A program made the translations under genes and the position numbers. From Candidatus Nanopelagicales bacterium (GTDB lineage Bacteria > Actinomycetota > Actinomycetes > S36-B12 > GCA-2699445): DNA of 39,932 bases. Every line of letters begins with the position of its first letter. The stretch's first letter is position 1. The notes beneath the pieces were generated by a model, which saw only the letters and a program-made list of their open reading frames with translations, did no database searches and was not told the origin of the DNA. The stretch lies in contig JAUYJT010000044.1 in NCBI GenBank assembly GCA_030700225.1, positions 82,516-122,447 of the forward strand, written 5' to 3'. Positions 31,031 through 38,951 of this stretch are shown here, one piece after another.

Positions 31031-32109
31031 TACCGTTCGACACGACCGGCGATGAAGTCCTCCACAGCCTGCCGGGCTTCGGAGTCGGTGTGCTGCACCG
31101 GGGGGGACTTCATGAAGTACGAAGCCGCTGACAGGAGAGGGCCCCCGATGCCGCGATCCTTGGCGATCTTCGCGGCGCGGATGGCGTCGATGATGACGCC
31201 GGCGCTGTTGGGCGAGTCCCAGACCTCGAGCTTGTACTCCAGGCTCAGGGGCACGTCCCCGAAGGCCCGACCCTCAAGCCGGACGAAAGCCCACTTGCGG
31301 TCGTCGAGCCAGGCGACGTAGTCGCTTGGGCCGATGTGGATGTTGCGCGAGCCGATGTCGCGGGACATCTCCGCCGTGACCGACTGGGTCTTGGAGATCT
31401 TCTTCGACTCAAGCCGTTCACGCTCCAACATGTTCATGAAGTCCATGTTTCCGCCAACGTTGAGCTGGTAGGTCCGGTCAACGGTCACGCCGCGGTCTTC
31501 GAACAGCTTGGTCAGTACACGGTGGGTGATGGTGGCGCCGACTTGGCTCTTGATGTCGTCTCCGATGATCGGGACTCCGGCATCCTCGAACTTCTGCGCC
31601 CATTCCGGCGTTCCGGCAATGAACACCGGCAGGGCGTTGACGAAGGCCACCTTGGCGTCGATGGCGCATTGCGCGTAGTACTTGTCGGCCGCTTCAGAGC
31701 CCACGGGCAAGTACGAAACGAGAACATCGGCCTGCGTGCGGCGGAGCGTCTCCACTACGTCCACCGGCTCCTCTGGCGACTCGGTGATCGTCTGGGTGTA
31801 GTACTTGCCCAGACCGTCCAGCGTGTGACCCCTCAGCACCGGCATCCCGGTCGGCGGAACGTCACAAATCTTGATCGTGTTGTTCTCGCTGGCGAAAATC
31901 GCGTGGGCCAGGTCCTCACCGACCTTCTTGGCGTCGACGTCGAACGCCGCCACGAATTCGATGTCGCTGACGTGATAGTCGCCGAACTGCACGTGCATGA
32001 GGCCCGGAACACGCGACCCTGGCTCGGCGTTGCGGTAGTACTCCACACCCTGGATCAGGGAGGAGGCACAGTTGCCGACGCCCACGACCGCGACGCGGAT
32101 TGATGCCAT
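31030..32109 (-). CDS. ino1: myo-inositol-1-phosphate synthase
   Basis: This NAD-dependent enzyme converts glucose 6-phosphate to inositol 1-phosphate, the entry to mycothiol and phosphatidylinositol in actinobacteria. The 359-residue length equals the short actinobacterial form. The NAD-binding start reads [20 protein letters not shown], and the catalytic region shows [29 protein letters not shown] and [20 protein letters not shown] chose ATG 32109, which has AAGGAG about eight bases upstream; the longer frame has none. The gene follows padR by 11 bases, and the padR stop lies beside its ribosome binding site, so the pair is one operon. Confidence 0.96.
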   Translation of the reverse strand: MASIRVAVVGVGNCASSLIQGVEYYRNAEPGSRVPGLMHVQFGDYHVSDIEFVAAFDVDAKKVGEDLAHAIFASENNTIKICDVPPTGMPVLRGHTLDGLGKYYTQTITESPEEPVDVVETLRRTQADVLVSYLPVGSEAADKYYAQCAIDAKVAFVNALPVFIAGTPEWAQKFEDAGVPIIGDDIKSQVGATITHRVLTKLFEDRGVTVDRTYQLNVGGNMDFMNMLERERLESKKISKTQSVTAEMSRDIGSRNIHIGPSDYVAWLDDRKWAFVRLEGRAFGDVPLSLEYKLEVWDSPNSAGVIIDAIRAAKIAKDRGIGGPLLSAASYFMKSPPVQHTDSEARQAVEDFIAGRVER

Positions 32110-32120
32110 GGCGATTCTCC

Positions 32121-32717
32121 TTAGGTGCGCGGGCGGGCGGACTGCCCGACCCCGGAGTTGTTGGGGATAGTTTGCGATTCGCTCTCGATCAGTTCGCGGA
32201 GCCACGTAACCTCGCGCTCGACCGAGTCCAAACCGTGCTGCTGAAGCTGGAGGGTGTAGCTGTCGAGGCGCTCACGGCTCCTCGTCAGCGAGGCCCGCAG
32301 GGACGCCAGGCGTTCCTCAAGCCGACTGCTGCGACCTTGAAGTATGCGCATTCGCACCTCGGAGTTCGTCCTGCCGAAGAAAGCGAGGTGCACGCCGAAG
32401 CTCTCGTCCTCCCAGGCCTGGGGGCCAGCATCATCCAGCAGATCCGTCAGGCGTTCCTTGCCATCCGCAGTCAGGCGGTACACGACTTTGGCCCGGCGTC
32501 CGGAGAGGGTCGGAGCACCAGCGTCCGCTGGCCCGTCCTCTTCGATCAGCCCGCGCGCGAGGAGGTCCTTTAGGCAGGGGTACAGGGAGCCGTACGAGAT
32601 GGCCCGGAAGCTGCCGAGCACGCCGTTGAGGCGTTTGCGAAGCTCATAACCGTGCATTGGGTTGTCCTGGAGAAGGCCAAGGACGGCGAATTCGAGCACG
32701 CCAGCACGTTTGGCCAT
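32121..32717 (-). CDS. PadR family transcriptional regulator
   Basis: The 198-residue protein has a winged-helix N-terminal domain ([23 protein letters not shown] at about 8-30, split as [12 protein letters not shown] then [11 protein letters not shown]; then [19 protein letters not shown]), typical of PadR, and a long coiled C-terminal region (about 118-180, [19 protein letters not shown]) for dimerisation. GGAAGGA precedes the ATG. The padR-ino1 pair is conserved in Mycobacterium (Rv0047c-Rv0046c) and Streptomyces, so it probably controls ino1 and itself. A repeated near-palindrome upstream (32756-32780) is a good operator candidate. The effector is unknown. Confidence 0.92.
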   Translation of the reverse strand: MAKRAGVLEFAVLGLLQDNPMHGYELRKRLNGVLGSFRAISYGSLYPCLKDLLARGLIEEDGPADAGAPTLSGRRAKVVYRLTADGKERLTDLLDDAGPQAWEDESFGVHLAFFGRTNSEVRMRILQGRSSRLEERLASLRASLTRSRERLDSYTLQLQQHGLDSVEREVTWLRELIESESQTIPNNSGVGQSARPRT

Positions 32718-32755
32718 TGCTCATCCTTCCCTTGTTACGAATCGATAGATCCAGA

Positions 32756-32780
32756 TCGACATATCGACTCGATATAGCGA
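32756..32780. promoter_or_regulatory. putative PadR operator: two adjacent near-palindromic 12-mers
   Basis: TCGACATATCGA (32756-32767) and TCGATATAGCGA (32769-32780) are separated by one base. Both fit the palindrome TCGATATATCGA with one or two mismatches, and a third partial copy, TCGATAGATC, starts at 32742. They lie 39-63 bases upstream of the padR start. PadR dimers typically bind such AT-centred dyads, often in tandem. The local AT richness stands out from the GC-rich surroundings. Confidence 0.5.
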
Positions 32781-32928
32781 CTCTAAGGTGCAGCTGAAGC
32801 CAAGGCAAGGGCAAACCACTTGTGCGTGTCGTGATCCACACCACTCCGGAGTCTCGGCTTGATAACAAGTACCGGCGCGCGGGCTACGACGGCGGGCCGT
32901 TGTTCCGCAGGACCGTACGCTTGCCACC

Positions 32929-33429
32929 ATGGCCATGTCGCGATCCCCCAGCCCTCGCGGGAAGCGAGCGCTTGGCGCGCCGTCGTCGAAGTCCGCACCC
33001 GAGCCGCAGCCTGAACCAGAGGTCGTATCCGACCCGACTCAACCGCGCCACGTCGTTGACTACTCGATGAAACGCCGCGCAGCCCTCAAAACACTCTGGC
33101 GCAGCGGCCTTCTCGAGGAGCTGTGTGACGCCGACCCAATGCTGCTGCGAACCGCGAAACATCATGGTGAACCGATTGACCGTCCCTGCCCCGTGTGCCG
33201 CAAGGAGCCTTTGACGCGCCTGACGTACACATTTGGGGCGGAGATGGGCGAGACATCCGGGCGTGTCCGGGCCCAAGCCGAACTGGCGGGTCTCGCCCGG
33301 GAATACGGGGCATTTCGGGTGTACGTCGTAGAAGTCTGTCAACCGTGCTCATGGAACCACCTGGTACTTTCCTACGTCCTTGGTGACGGGGTCCCCCGCG
33401 CTGGCGGCCGAAAAGGGGGAATCGCGTGA
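32929..33429 (+). CDS. DUF5318 zinc-ribbon protein
   Basis: The 166-residue product has a disordered, basic and proline-rich N-terminus (1-40) and then the DUF5318 core: VVDYSMKRRAALKTLW, CDADPMLLRTAKHHGEP, and two cysteine pairs CPVC (87-90) and CQPC (137-140) that probably bind one zinc. The same gene precedes ponA1 in Mycobacterium (Rv0049). Function is unknown. The ATG at 32929 has TACGCT seven bases upstream, a possible -10 of a leaderless transcript; ATG 32935 is also possible. The stop overlaps the PBP start (GTGA), so the two are co-translated. Confidence 0.85.
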   Translation: MAMSRSPSPRGKRALGAPSSKSAPEPQPEPEVVSDPTQPRHVVDYSMKRRAALKTLWRSGLLEELCDADPMLLRTAKHHGEPIDRPCPVCRKEPLTRLTYTFGAEMGETSGRVRAQAELAGLAREYGAFRVYVVEVCQPCSWNHLVLSYVLGDGVPRAGGRKGGIA

Positions 33430-35549
33430 TCGACTACCCGCGAGCGGGCAAGACTGGATTCAAGCGCCTGATCCCATCGTGGAAGTTGGTTCTGGGTTCG
33501 TTGGTAACTCTGGGCGTGCTCGTTGTCGGGCTCTTCGCCGCTGCGGTCTTCGCGCTGCCGGTACCGGCACCGAACGACATCGCCATCGCCGAGAGCACCA
33601 AGGTTTACTACGCGGACGGGAAGCGAGAGATCGGCCGACTTGGCGATGTCCGACGTACCAATGTGTCCCTGTCCGACGTTCCAGTGGATGTTCAACGGGC
33701 GGTCCTAACCGCGGAAGACAGGGAGTTCTTCGATCACAGCGGTCTGTCGCTTCCGGCTATCGGTCGCGCTCTGTGGAACAATTTCACTGGTGGGGACACT
33801 CAGGGCGGCTCGACTGTCACGCAGCAGTACGTGAGGAACGCCTACCTGACACAGGACCGAACGTGGGACCGCAAACTCAGAGAGCTCGTCTTGTCAACGA
33901 AGCTCGAGACGATCGAGTCGAAGGACGAGATCCTGAGCAACTACCTGAACACGATCTACTTCGGTCGCGGCGCCTACGGGATCCAGGCGGCGTCAGAGGT
34001 CTACTTTGGGAAGCCCGCATCGAAACTCACCGTTGCCGAGGGCGCCGCTCTGGCCGCGATGATCAAGTCCCCGGGGTACTTCGAGCCGGAGCTCTTCGAA
34101 GAACAACTGCGTGAGCGCTGGAACTACGTTCTGGATGGCATGGTCGAGGAGGGTTGGCTGACCTCGAAGCAGCGCAAGAAGGTGGAGTTCCCGAGTTTCC
34201 GCAAGCGTGTCCGTGCGAACACGCTCGCCGGGCAGACGGGCTACATCCTGGAGGCGGTGCGCCGCGAGATGACGAGCGTCGGCTGGAGTGAGGCGGAAAT
34301 CGAGGGCGGTGGCCTGAAGATCGTCACCACGATCGACAAGAAGGCGGAAGATGCGGCGGTCAGCGCTGTGGAGAGCGCGGGTCCGCAGTACAACACGGGG
34401 CGAGTCAGAATCGGAGTCACCGCAGTGCGGCCGGGTACTGGTGAGATCCTCGCGGTCTACGGTGGCAAGGACTACCTGAAGGACCAGTGGGACAACGCTC
34501 TGCAGGCGCGCGCCCAAGGGGGATCGACGTTCAAGGCATTCACGCTGGCAGCGGCGCTGGAGAAGGACTACGGCCTCGACTCGATGTGGAACGGGAACTC
34601 ACCGGCGACGTTCTCCGGCTACACGCTTCACAATTACGCGAACGCGTCCTATGGGTACGTGAATCTGCTCACCGGAACGATGAAGTCCATCAACACCGTC
34701 TACGTCGGCGTCGAGAACGCTGTGGGGGTCCAGGCCGCGATCGATGCCGCCCAGCGTGCCGGGTTGCCGAAGGACACGCCTGGTGTTGAGGAGAATCTGA
34801 CGTTCGTGCTGGGCACGGCTTCTCCGCGAGCCATCGACATGGCAAGCAGTTTCTCTACGTTCGCTTCCCGCGGGATCAGTGCCAGTCCGACGATCCTGAG
34901 GGAAGTCCGGCGCAGCGGCGGTGAGATCGCCTACCGGATGGCTGATCACGGGGAGCGCGTGTTCGCCGAGCGCACCATGGACAGTGTCAACTATGCGCTT
35001 CAGGCCGTCGTGACGAGCGGAACCGCGACGCGGGCGTCGTGGATAGGCCGTCCTGCGGCTGGCAAGACAGGCACAACAGACGGTTCCAAGTCAGCCTGGT
35101 TTGTCGGGTACACGCCGCAGTTTTCCGGTGCGGTGATGATGACCAAGGAGAACAAGAAGGGTCAGCCGGTTTCCCTGGATGGGGTCGGTGGTCTCAGCCC
35201 CATCACCGGAGGCTCTTTCCCGGCGGCGATCTGGGCGGATTTCACCGCGGCTGCTCTCGAAGGTGAGTCGGCGGAGGCGTTCGTGCTCCCAGGCGCAACC
35301 ACGTCACCGAGTCCTTCTCCGTCGCCCAGCCCTTCCAAGACGAAGAAGAAGCGGACCCCGACTCCCTCGCCCAGCCCGACGCCGTCGCCCAGCCGGACCC
35401 GGTTGCCGACGCCATCTCCTACGGCCACCGTCACGCCCACAGTCACGCCCACTGGCGGCGCGACGTCCTCGAGCCGATTCACCAACCGGGCGCGATACGA
35501 CCCGCGCGCCAGGCTGGCCCACCTTCGCGCTCGGCGGCTTACTGGGTAG
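33426..35549 (+). CDS. ponA: class A penicillin-binding protein (transglycosylase/transpeptidase)
   Basis: This bifunctional enzyme polymerises and cross-links peptidoglycan outside the membrane. The 707-residue product has a membrane anchor (about 20-43). The GT51 transglycosylase domain (about 70-240) has the catalytic glutamate in TAEDREFFDHSG (E97) and GGSTVTQQYVRN. The transpeptidase domain (about 325-620) has STFK (367-370, nucleophile Ser367), SIN (421-423) and KTGT (547-550). After about residue 628 follows a tail of Ser-Pro and Thr-Pro repeats with a KKK patch, ending in a basic segment, as in actinobacterial PonA1. Start is GTG 33426, overlapping the DUF5318 stop. The stop overlaps the -10 element of the next gene. 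Confidence 0.96.
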   Translation: MIDYPRAGKTGFKRLIPSWKLVLGSLVTLGVLVVGLFAAAVFALPVPAPNDIAIAESTKVYYADGKREIGRLGDVRRTNVSLSDVPVDVQRAVLTAEDREFFDHSGLSLPAIGRALWNNFTGGDTQGGSTVTQQYVRNAYLTQDRTWDRKLRELVLSTKLETIESKDEILSNYLNTIYFGRGAYGIQAASEVYFGKPASKLTVAEGAALAAMIKSPGYFEPELFEEQLRERWNYVLDGMVEEGWLTSKQRKKVEFPSFRKRVRANTLAGQTGYILEAVRREMTSVGWSEAEIEGGGLKIVTTIDKKAEDAAVSAVESAGPQYNTGRVRIGVTAVRPGTGEILAVYGGKDYLKDQWDNALQARAQGGSTFKAFTLAAALEKDYGLDSMWNGNSPATFSGYTLHNYANASYGYVNLLTGTMKSINTVYVGVENAVGVQAAIDAAQRAGLPKDTPGVEENLTFVLGTASPRAIDMASSFSTFASRGISASPTILREVRRSGGEIAYRMADHGERVFAERTMDSVNYALQAVVTSGTATRASWIGRPAAGKTGTTDGSKSAWFVGYTPQFSGAVMMTKENKKGQPVSLDGVGGLSPITGGSFPAAIWADFTAAALEGESAEAFVLPGATTSPSPSPSPSPSKTKKKRTPTPSPSPTPSPSRTRLPTPSPTATVTPTVTPTGGATSSSRFTNRARYDPRARLAHLRARRLTG

Positions 35550-35552
35550 AGT
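35547..35552 (+). promoter_or_regulatory. -10 element TAGAGT of a leaderless promoter
   Basis: TAGAGT overlaps the PBP stop codon and is followed by CGCCGG and the GTG of the glycosyltransferase gene. This suggests the gene is also transcribed separately from ponA. Confidence 0.5.
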
Positions 35553-35558
35553 CGCCGG

Positions 35559-36935
35559 GTGATCGAGCTGGCTCCCACGCGGTCTGACTCAGATCTGCGC
35601 CGCGGGTCTGAGGGGCTCGGGGGCCCGGCTGGAAGTCACATGGCCGAAGCCGGGTGGTGGAACCCACTTCGTGCCGTGTTGATCGCCGGATCGGTCGTGT
35701 ACGGGCTCGGGCTGGTCTTGACAAGTTCTTGCGCCTCCAACGGATGGGTGGATCCGGATCGCCTGTACCACTTGTGCTACAGCGATGTGCCCGTGCTGTA
35801 CGAGCTTCGCGGCTTGGCTGACGGCTTGATCCCGTACCTGGAGTGGCCCCAGGGGGCGCAGCCGCTTGAGTACCCGGTGCTCATCGGTGGCTTCATGTAT
35901 GTGGCTGCGGGGATCACTTCGGCTCTGACCGGCGCTGGCACGAGCGCGGTCGTGTTCTACTACGTGACCGCGATCGCGCTGTTCGCGTTCTTCTTGGTGG
36001 CGCTGGCGGCGACTTCGCTGACGGTGCGGGGCCGGATGTGGGACGGGATGCTTCTCGCGGTCGCTCCGTCGGTTGCTTTGGCTTCGACGATCAACTGGGA
36101 CTGGCTGGCTGTGGCTCTAACCGCGCTGGCCTTGCTCGCGTGGTCACGTCGGATGCCCTTGTGGGCTGGCGTCGCGCTGGGGCTCGCGGTGTCCGCGAAG
36201 TTCTATCCTCTGCTCTTGCTCGGCCCGATGTTCCTGCTGTGCTTCCGGGCTGGACGATTGCGACAGTGGGCGCTCTTGGCGACTGCGACCGTCGGGTCGT
36301 GGGCTGTGGTTAACATTCCCCTCGCGGTAGCTTCGCCCGAGGGCTGGTCCTACTTCTTCCGGTTCTCCGCCGAGCGCGGCCAAGATTACGGTTCGGTTTG
36401 GCTAGCCCTGGAGATCGCGGGTCTGGATCTCTCCGGAGTGAACGCTCTGGCCCTGGGGTCGTTCGTGGCGCTGTGTGCGGGGATCGCCGCCTTGATTCTC
36501 ATGGCACCGGTCCGCCCTAGAGTCGCTCAGGTCGCGTTCCTGATCATCGCGGCATTCCTGGTCACGAACAAGGTCTATTCGCCGCAGTTCGTCTTGTGGC
36601 TGCTACCGCTGGCCGTTCTGGCGCGGCCGCGGTGGCGGGACATCATCTGGTGGCAAGTCGCCGAGGTTGTCTACTTCGTGTCGATCTGGTGGTACCTGGT
36701 GAGCTTCACTGAGGCGAAGACAGGGTTGCCTGAGTCGGTCTACGCGGTGGCGATTCTCGTGCACATCGTGGCGACCCTGGCGCTGGCAGCGCTTGTCGTG
36801 CGGGACATCCTGATCCCCCGATTCGACCCGGTTCGTTCCGACGGAGTCCCGTTGCACCAGGACGATCCAGGCGGCGGAGTGCTTGATGGCGCGAAAGACC
36901 GTTGGGCCTTGAGGCGCCGCTCGAGCACGGTTTGA
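35559..36935 (+). CDS. GT-C polyprenyl-linked glycosyltransferase (GT87/DUF2029-like)
   Basis: The 458-residue integral membrane protein has about ten hydrophobic spans. The first external loop carries acidic residues, as GT-C enzymes do (CYSDVPVLYELRGLADGLIPYLEW and EYPVLIGGFMYVA). These enzymes use polyprenyl-phosphate sugars, mostly mannose in actinobacteria, to build envelope glycans. The place after ponA matches Rv0051 of Mycobacterium, a DUF2029 protein. KVYSPQFVLWLLPL in the second half fits the family. Donor and acceptor are unknown. Start is GTG 35559; ATG 35640 is an alternative. It ends three bases before the convergent FemAB gene. Confidence 0.85.
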   Translation: MIELAPTRSDSDLRRGSEGLGGPAGSHMAEAGWWNPLRAVLIAGSVVYGLGLVLTSSCASNGWVDPDRLYHLCYSDVPVLYELRGLADGLIPYLEWPQGAQPLEYPVLIGGFMYVAAGITSALTGAGTSAVVFYYVTAIALFAFFLVALAATSLTVRGRMWDGMLLAVAPSVALASTINWDWLAVALTALALLAWSRRMPLWAGVALGLAVSAKFYPLLLLGPMFLLCFRAGRLRQWALLATATVGSWAVVNIPLAVASPEGWSYFFRFSAERGQDYGSVWLALEIAGLDLSGVNALALGSFVALCAGIAALILMAPVRPRVAQVAFLIIAAFLVTNKVYSPQFVLWLLPLAVLARPRWRDIIWWQVAEVVYFVSIWWYLVSFTEAKTGLPESVYAVAILVHIVATLALAALVVRDILIPRFDPVRSDGVPLHQDDPGGGVLDGAKDRWALRRRSSTV

Positions 36936-36938
36936 ACT

Positions 36939-38069
36939 TCAGCGCACCATGCGATTCACGATCGGGGTCAGCGTCGAATGCCACGTGGCGCGCACCGGGT
37001 ACTGGAAGCTAGGTAGCAACTCCGTCAGCCTCACGGATGGCCAGCCCCAGGCGATCCGGGGCATCAGGGCTCCCTCGGGCACGGGGCCGCTTGGCACGAC
37101 AAATGCCGTCGCGCCTGCGGCCGTCGACTCGGCGAGCATGCGGGTCCTGAGCGCCAGCACTGCGGCCGCGTTGGACGTCGGCTCAGTCAGGTTCTCCGAC
37201 AAGTCCCAGGCCTTGGCTCCAACGATCGCGAACATGGACCCGTAGCAGATGTCGCCCATGCTCTCGGCCACGAGAAGGCGCACTCGATCGTGATCGTCGC
37301 CAGCTAGTCCCCGCCACATGTCGTGCATCCGCTCTGGCGAGTGGGCGTCCTCATGCGGATGCGCGGCACCAATGGCCGACGCCACCTTGTCCAGATCCGA
37401 GACATCGCCGGGCCGGATCGTGAGTCCCCTCCCCCTTCTCCCCGCTGGGCGGGGAGTGGGGGTACCCCTCCCCCTTCTCCCCGCTGGGCGGGGAGTGGGG
37501 GTACCCCCACCGGGCGGGTCGGGTGGTCGCGCCTGACGATTGGGCAGCGGGACCTCGGCGAGGAACCGTTTGCGGGCAGTGCGCATCACGCGCCAGCCAG
37601 CCTGTCGCAATCGCTCGTGGGCCTGGTCGGCTTGGTGGGTTGGAGGCTGACTCGCGCGAATGGCAAGTTCGGTGCCCTGGGAAACCGCTGTCGGGTGGAA
37701 GCCGGGCCAGACGTGCGCTGACGTCATCGGGCCTACGCGGGCGGTGAAGGCCCCTCTGGAGCGCAGATGCTCGACTAGTGGGTCAAGCCAATCCTTGGGC
37801 CGCAGTGCCCGAAGTCCCAGCCCAGTCCAGTCGATGTCCGGGCCGGAATGAAAACTGGCCACCGAGCGCATCGGAAGCCTCGGAAGACCTCGGTAGCGAG
37901 CGAGTCCAGCTCCGACAAGGAAGTCCTTGTCGAACCAGCCGATGGACTCGTAGCGCCCGGTGACATGGCCCCGACCCCAGCCCGGAGTTTGCTGTATGGG
38001 CACCCACGGTCGAGTCGAGATGAAGGTCGCGTGCTGCGCGGCGGTGATTGCCCGCACTTCCAGGGTCAC
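36939..38069 (-). CDS. FemAB-like peptidoglycan/aminoacyl transferase with palindromic insertion
   Basis: The 376-residue protein resembles the Fem family, whose members use aminoacyl-tRNA to add residues to lipid II or related acceptors through two GNAT-like halves. The first half shows PIQQTPGWG, SIGWFDKDFLVGAGLARYRGLPRLP (read as SIGWFDKDFLVGAG and LARYRGLPRLP) and SFHSGPDIDWTG; the second half begins near LTIRPGDVSDL. Between them, at residues 189-201 and 202-214, is a perfect repeat of the 13-residue unit GTPTPRPAGRRGR, encoded by a 39-bp palindromic tandem repeat. The repeat falls in the inter-domain linker, so the protein may tolerate it. Start GTG 38069 overlaps the exonuclease stop (GTGA). 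The acceptor is unknown. Confidence 0.8.
   Translation of the reverse strand: MTLEVRAITAAQHATFISTRPWVPIQQTPGWGRGHVTGRYESIGWFDKDFLVGAGLARYRGLPRLPMRSVASFHSGPDIDWTGLGLRALRPKDWLDPLVEHLRSRGAFTARVGPMTSAHVWPGFHPTAVSQGTELAIRASQPPTHQADQAHERLRQAGWRVMRTARKRFLAEVPLPNRQARPPDPPGGGTPTPRPAGRRGRGTPTPRPAGRRGRGLTIRPGDVSDLDKVASAIGAAHPHEDAHSPERMHDMWRGLAGDDHDRVRLLVAESMGDICYGSMFAIVGAKAWDLSENLTEPTSNAAAVLALRTRMLAESTAAGATAFVVPSGPVPEGALMPRIAWGWPSVRLTELLPSFQYPVRATWHSTLTPIVNRMVR
37426..37503. repeat. tandem duplication of a 39-bp palindromic unit inside the FemAB gene
   Basis: Positions 37426-37464 and 37465-37503 are identical. Each unit contains CTCCCCGC-TGG-GCGGGGAG, a perfect eight-base stem, extended by outer C5/G5 pairing. 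The unit length is a multiple of three and I find no stop codon in any of the six frames, so it can sit in coding sequence without breaking it. The base composition (about 80% G+C with C/G runs) differs from the flanks. Confidence 0.92.
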
Positions 38070-38869
38070 GCGACCTCCAGGTCGTCATTGGAGAAGTCAA
38101 GATCGATCACCACTGGTGCGTGGTCGGACGTGCCCTTGCCCTTGCGCGCCTCGCGGTCGACGTACGCGTCAGACACCAACTGCGGTAGATCCCCTCCGAG
38201 GAAGGCCAAATCAATGCGCATCCCGTGGTTCTGGGGGAACGCCAGCTGCCTGTAGTCCCAGAACGTGTATGGGTGGTCGTACTTCAGCGCGCGTGGGACG
38301 ATCTGCGTCAGCCCGGCTTCCTCAAGATCGCGCAGCTTGTCTCGCTCTTCGGCGGTGACGTGCGTTTGTCCCACCCGGGCTGCCGGGTTGTAGACGTCGT
38401 CGTTGGTCGGCGCCACGTTGAAGTCCCCCAGTAGGGCCAAACGGCTCTGGCTAGCCAGCTCGACGCGAGCCATCTGTGTAAGTGATCTAAGCCAGTTGAG
38501 CTTGTATTGGAAGTGGGGGTGATCCAACGCCCTGCCGTTGGGGACATACACGCTCCAAACCCTCAGGCCGTCGCACGTCACTCCGAGAGCCCGCGGTTCC
38601 ACTGCCCCCTCCCAGGTTGGCGGCGCCAGCAGCTGGTGCGTGATGTTCTCCAGGCCAACTCGGGACAGTACCGCGACGCCGTTCCAGGGGCCGTTCCCGA
38701 CAGCCGCGGATTCGTAGCCCAGGGCCGCGAACGGCAGGGACGGGAAATCGGAGCTGGGGCACTTGGTTTCCTGAATGCACAGCACGTCGGCTTGAGTGCG
38801 AGCCAGCCACGCGGCAACCCGGTCGACGCGGCGGGCCACTGAGTTGACGTTCCATGTGGCTATCCGCAC
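38066..38869 (-). CDS. xthA: exodeoxyribonuclease III
   Basis: This AP endonuclease / 3'-5' exonuclease acts in base-excision repair. The 267-residue product has the family signatures in order: MRIATWNVNSVARR, LCIQETKC with the metal-binding glutamate, WSVYVPNGR, LLGDFNVAPTNDDVYNP, YTFWDYR, MRIDLAFLG and TSDHAPVVIDL with the catalytic Asp-His pair. Start is GTG 38869, with TAGGGT six bases upstream and no ribosome binding site. The downstream FemAB gene overlaps by four bases, so the pair forms an operon. Confidence 0.96.
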   Translation of the reverse strand: MRIATWNVNSVARRVDRVAAWLARTQADVLCIQETKCPSSDFPSLPFAALGYESAAVGNGPWNGVAVLSRVGLENITHQLLAPPTWEGAVEPRALGVTCDGLRVWSVYVPNGRALDHPHFQYKLNWLRSLTQMARVELASQSRLALLGDFNVAPTNDDVYNPAARVGQTHVTAEERDKLRDLEEAGLTQIVPRALKYDHPYTFWDYRQLAFPQNHGMRIDLAFLGGDLPQLVSDAYVDREARKGKGTSDHAPVVIDLDFSNDDLEVA

Positions 38870-38875
38870 AACGGC

Positions 38876-38881
38876 ACCCTA
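38876..38881 (-). promoter_or_regulatory. -10 element TAGGGT of a leaderless promoter
   Basis: On the minus strand TAGGGT is followed by GCCGTT and the GTG of xthA. Confidence 0.55.
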
Positions 38882-38951
38882 GCTGTGATTGTCACCCGCG
38901 CCCGGTTCCTCCGGGCTCGGCCCCCGCGGGATCCGTCCCGTGCCCGCGCGG

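Noticed and set aside
31336-32103. 255-codon plus frame antisense to ino1
   Set aside because: ino1 is unmistakable; the antisense frame is His/Val/Asp-rich shadow sequence.
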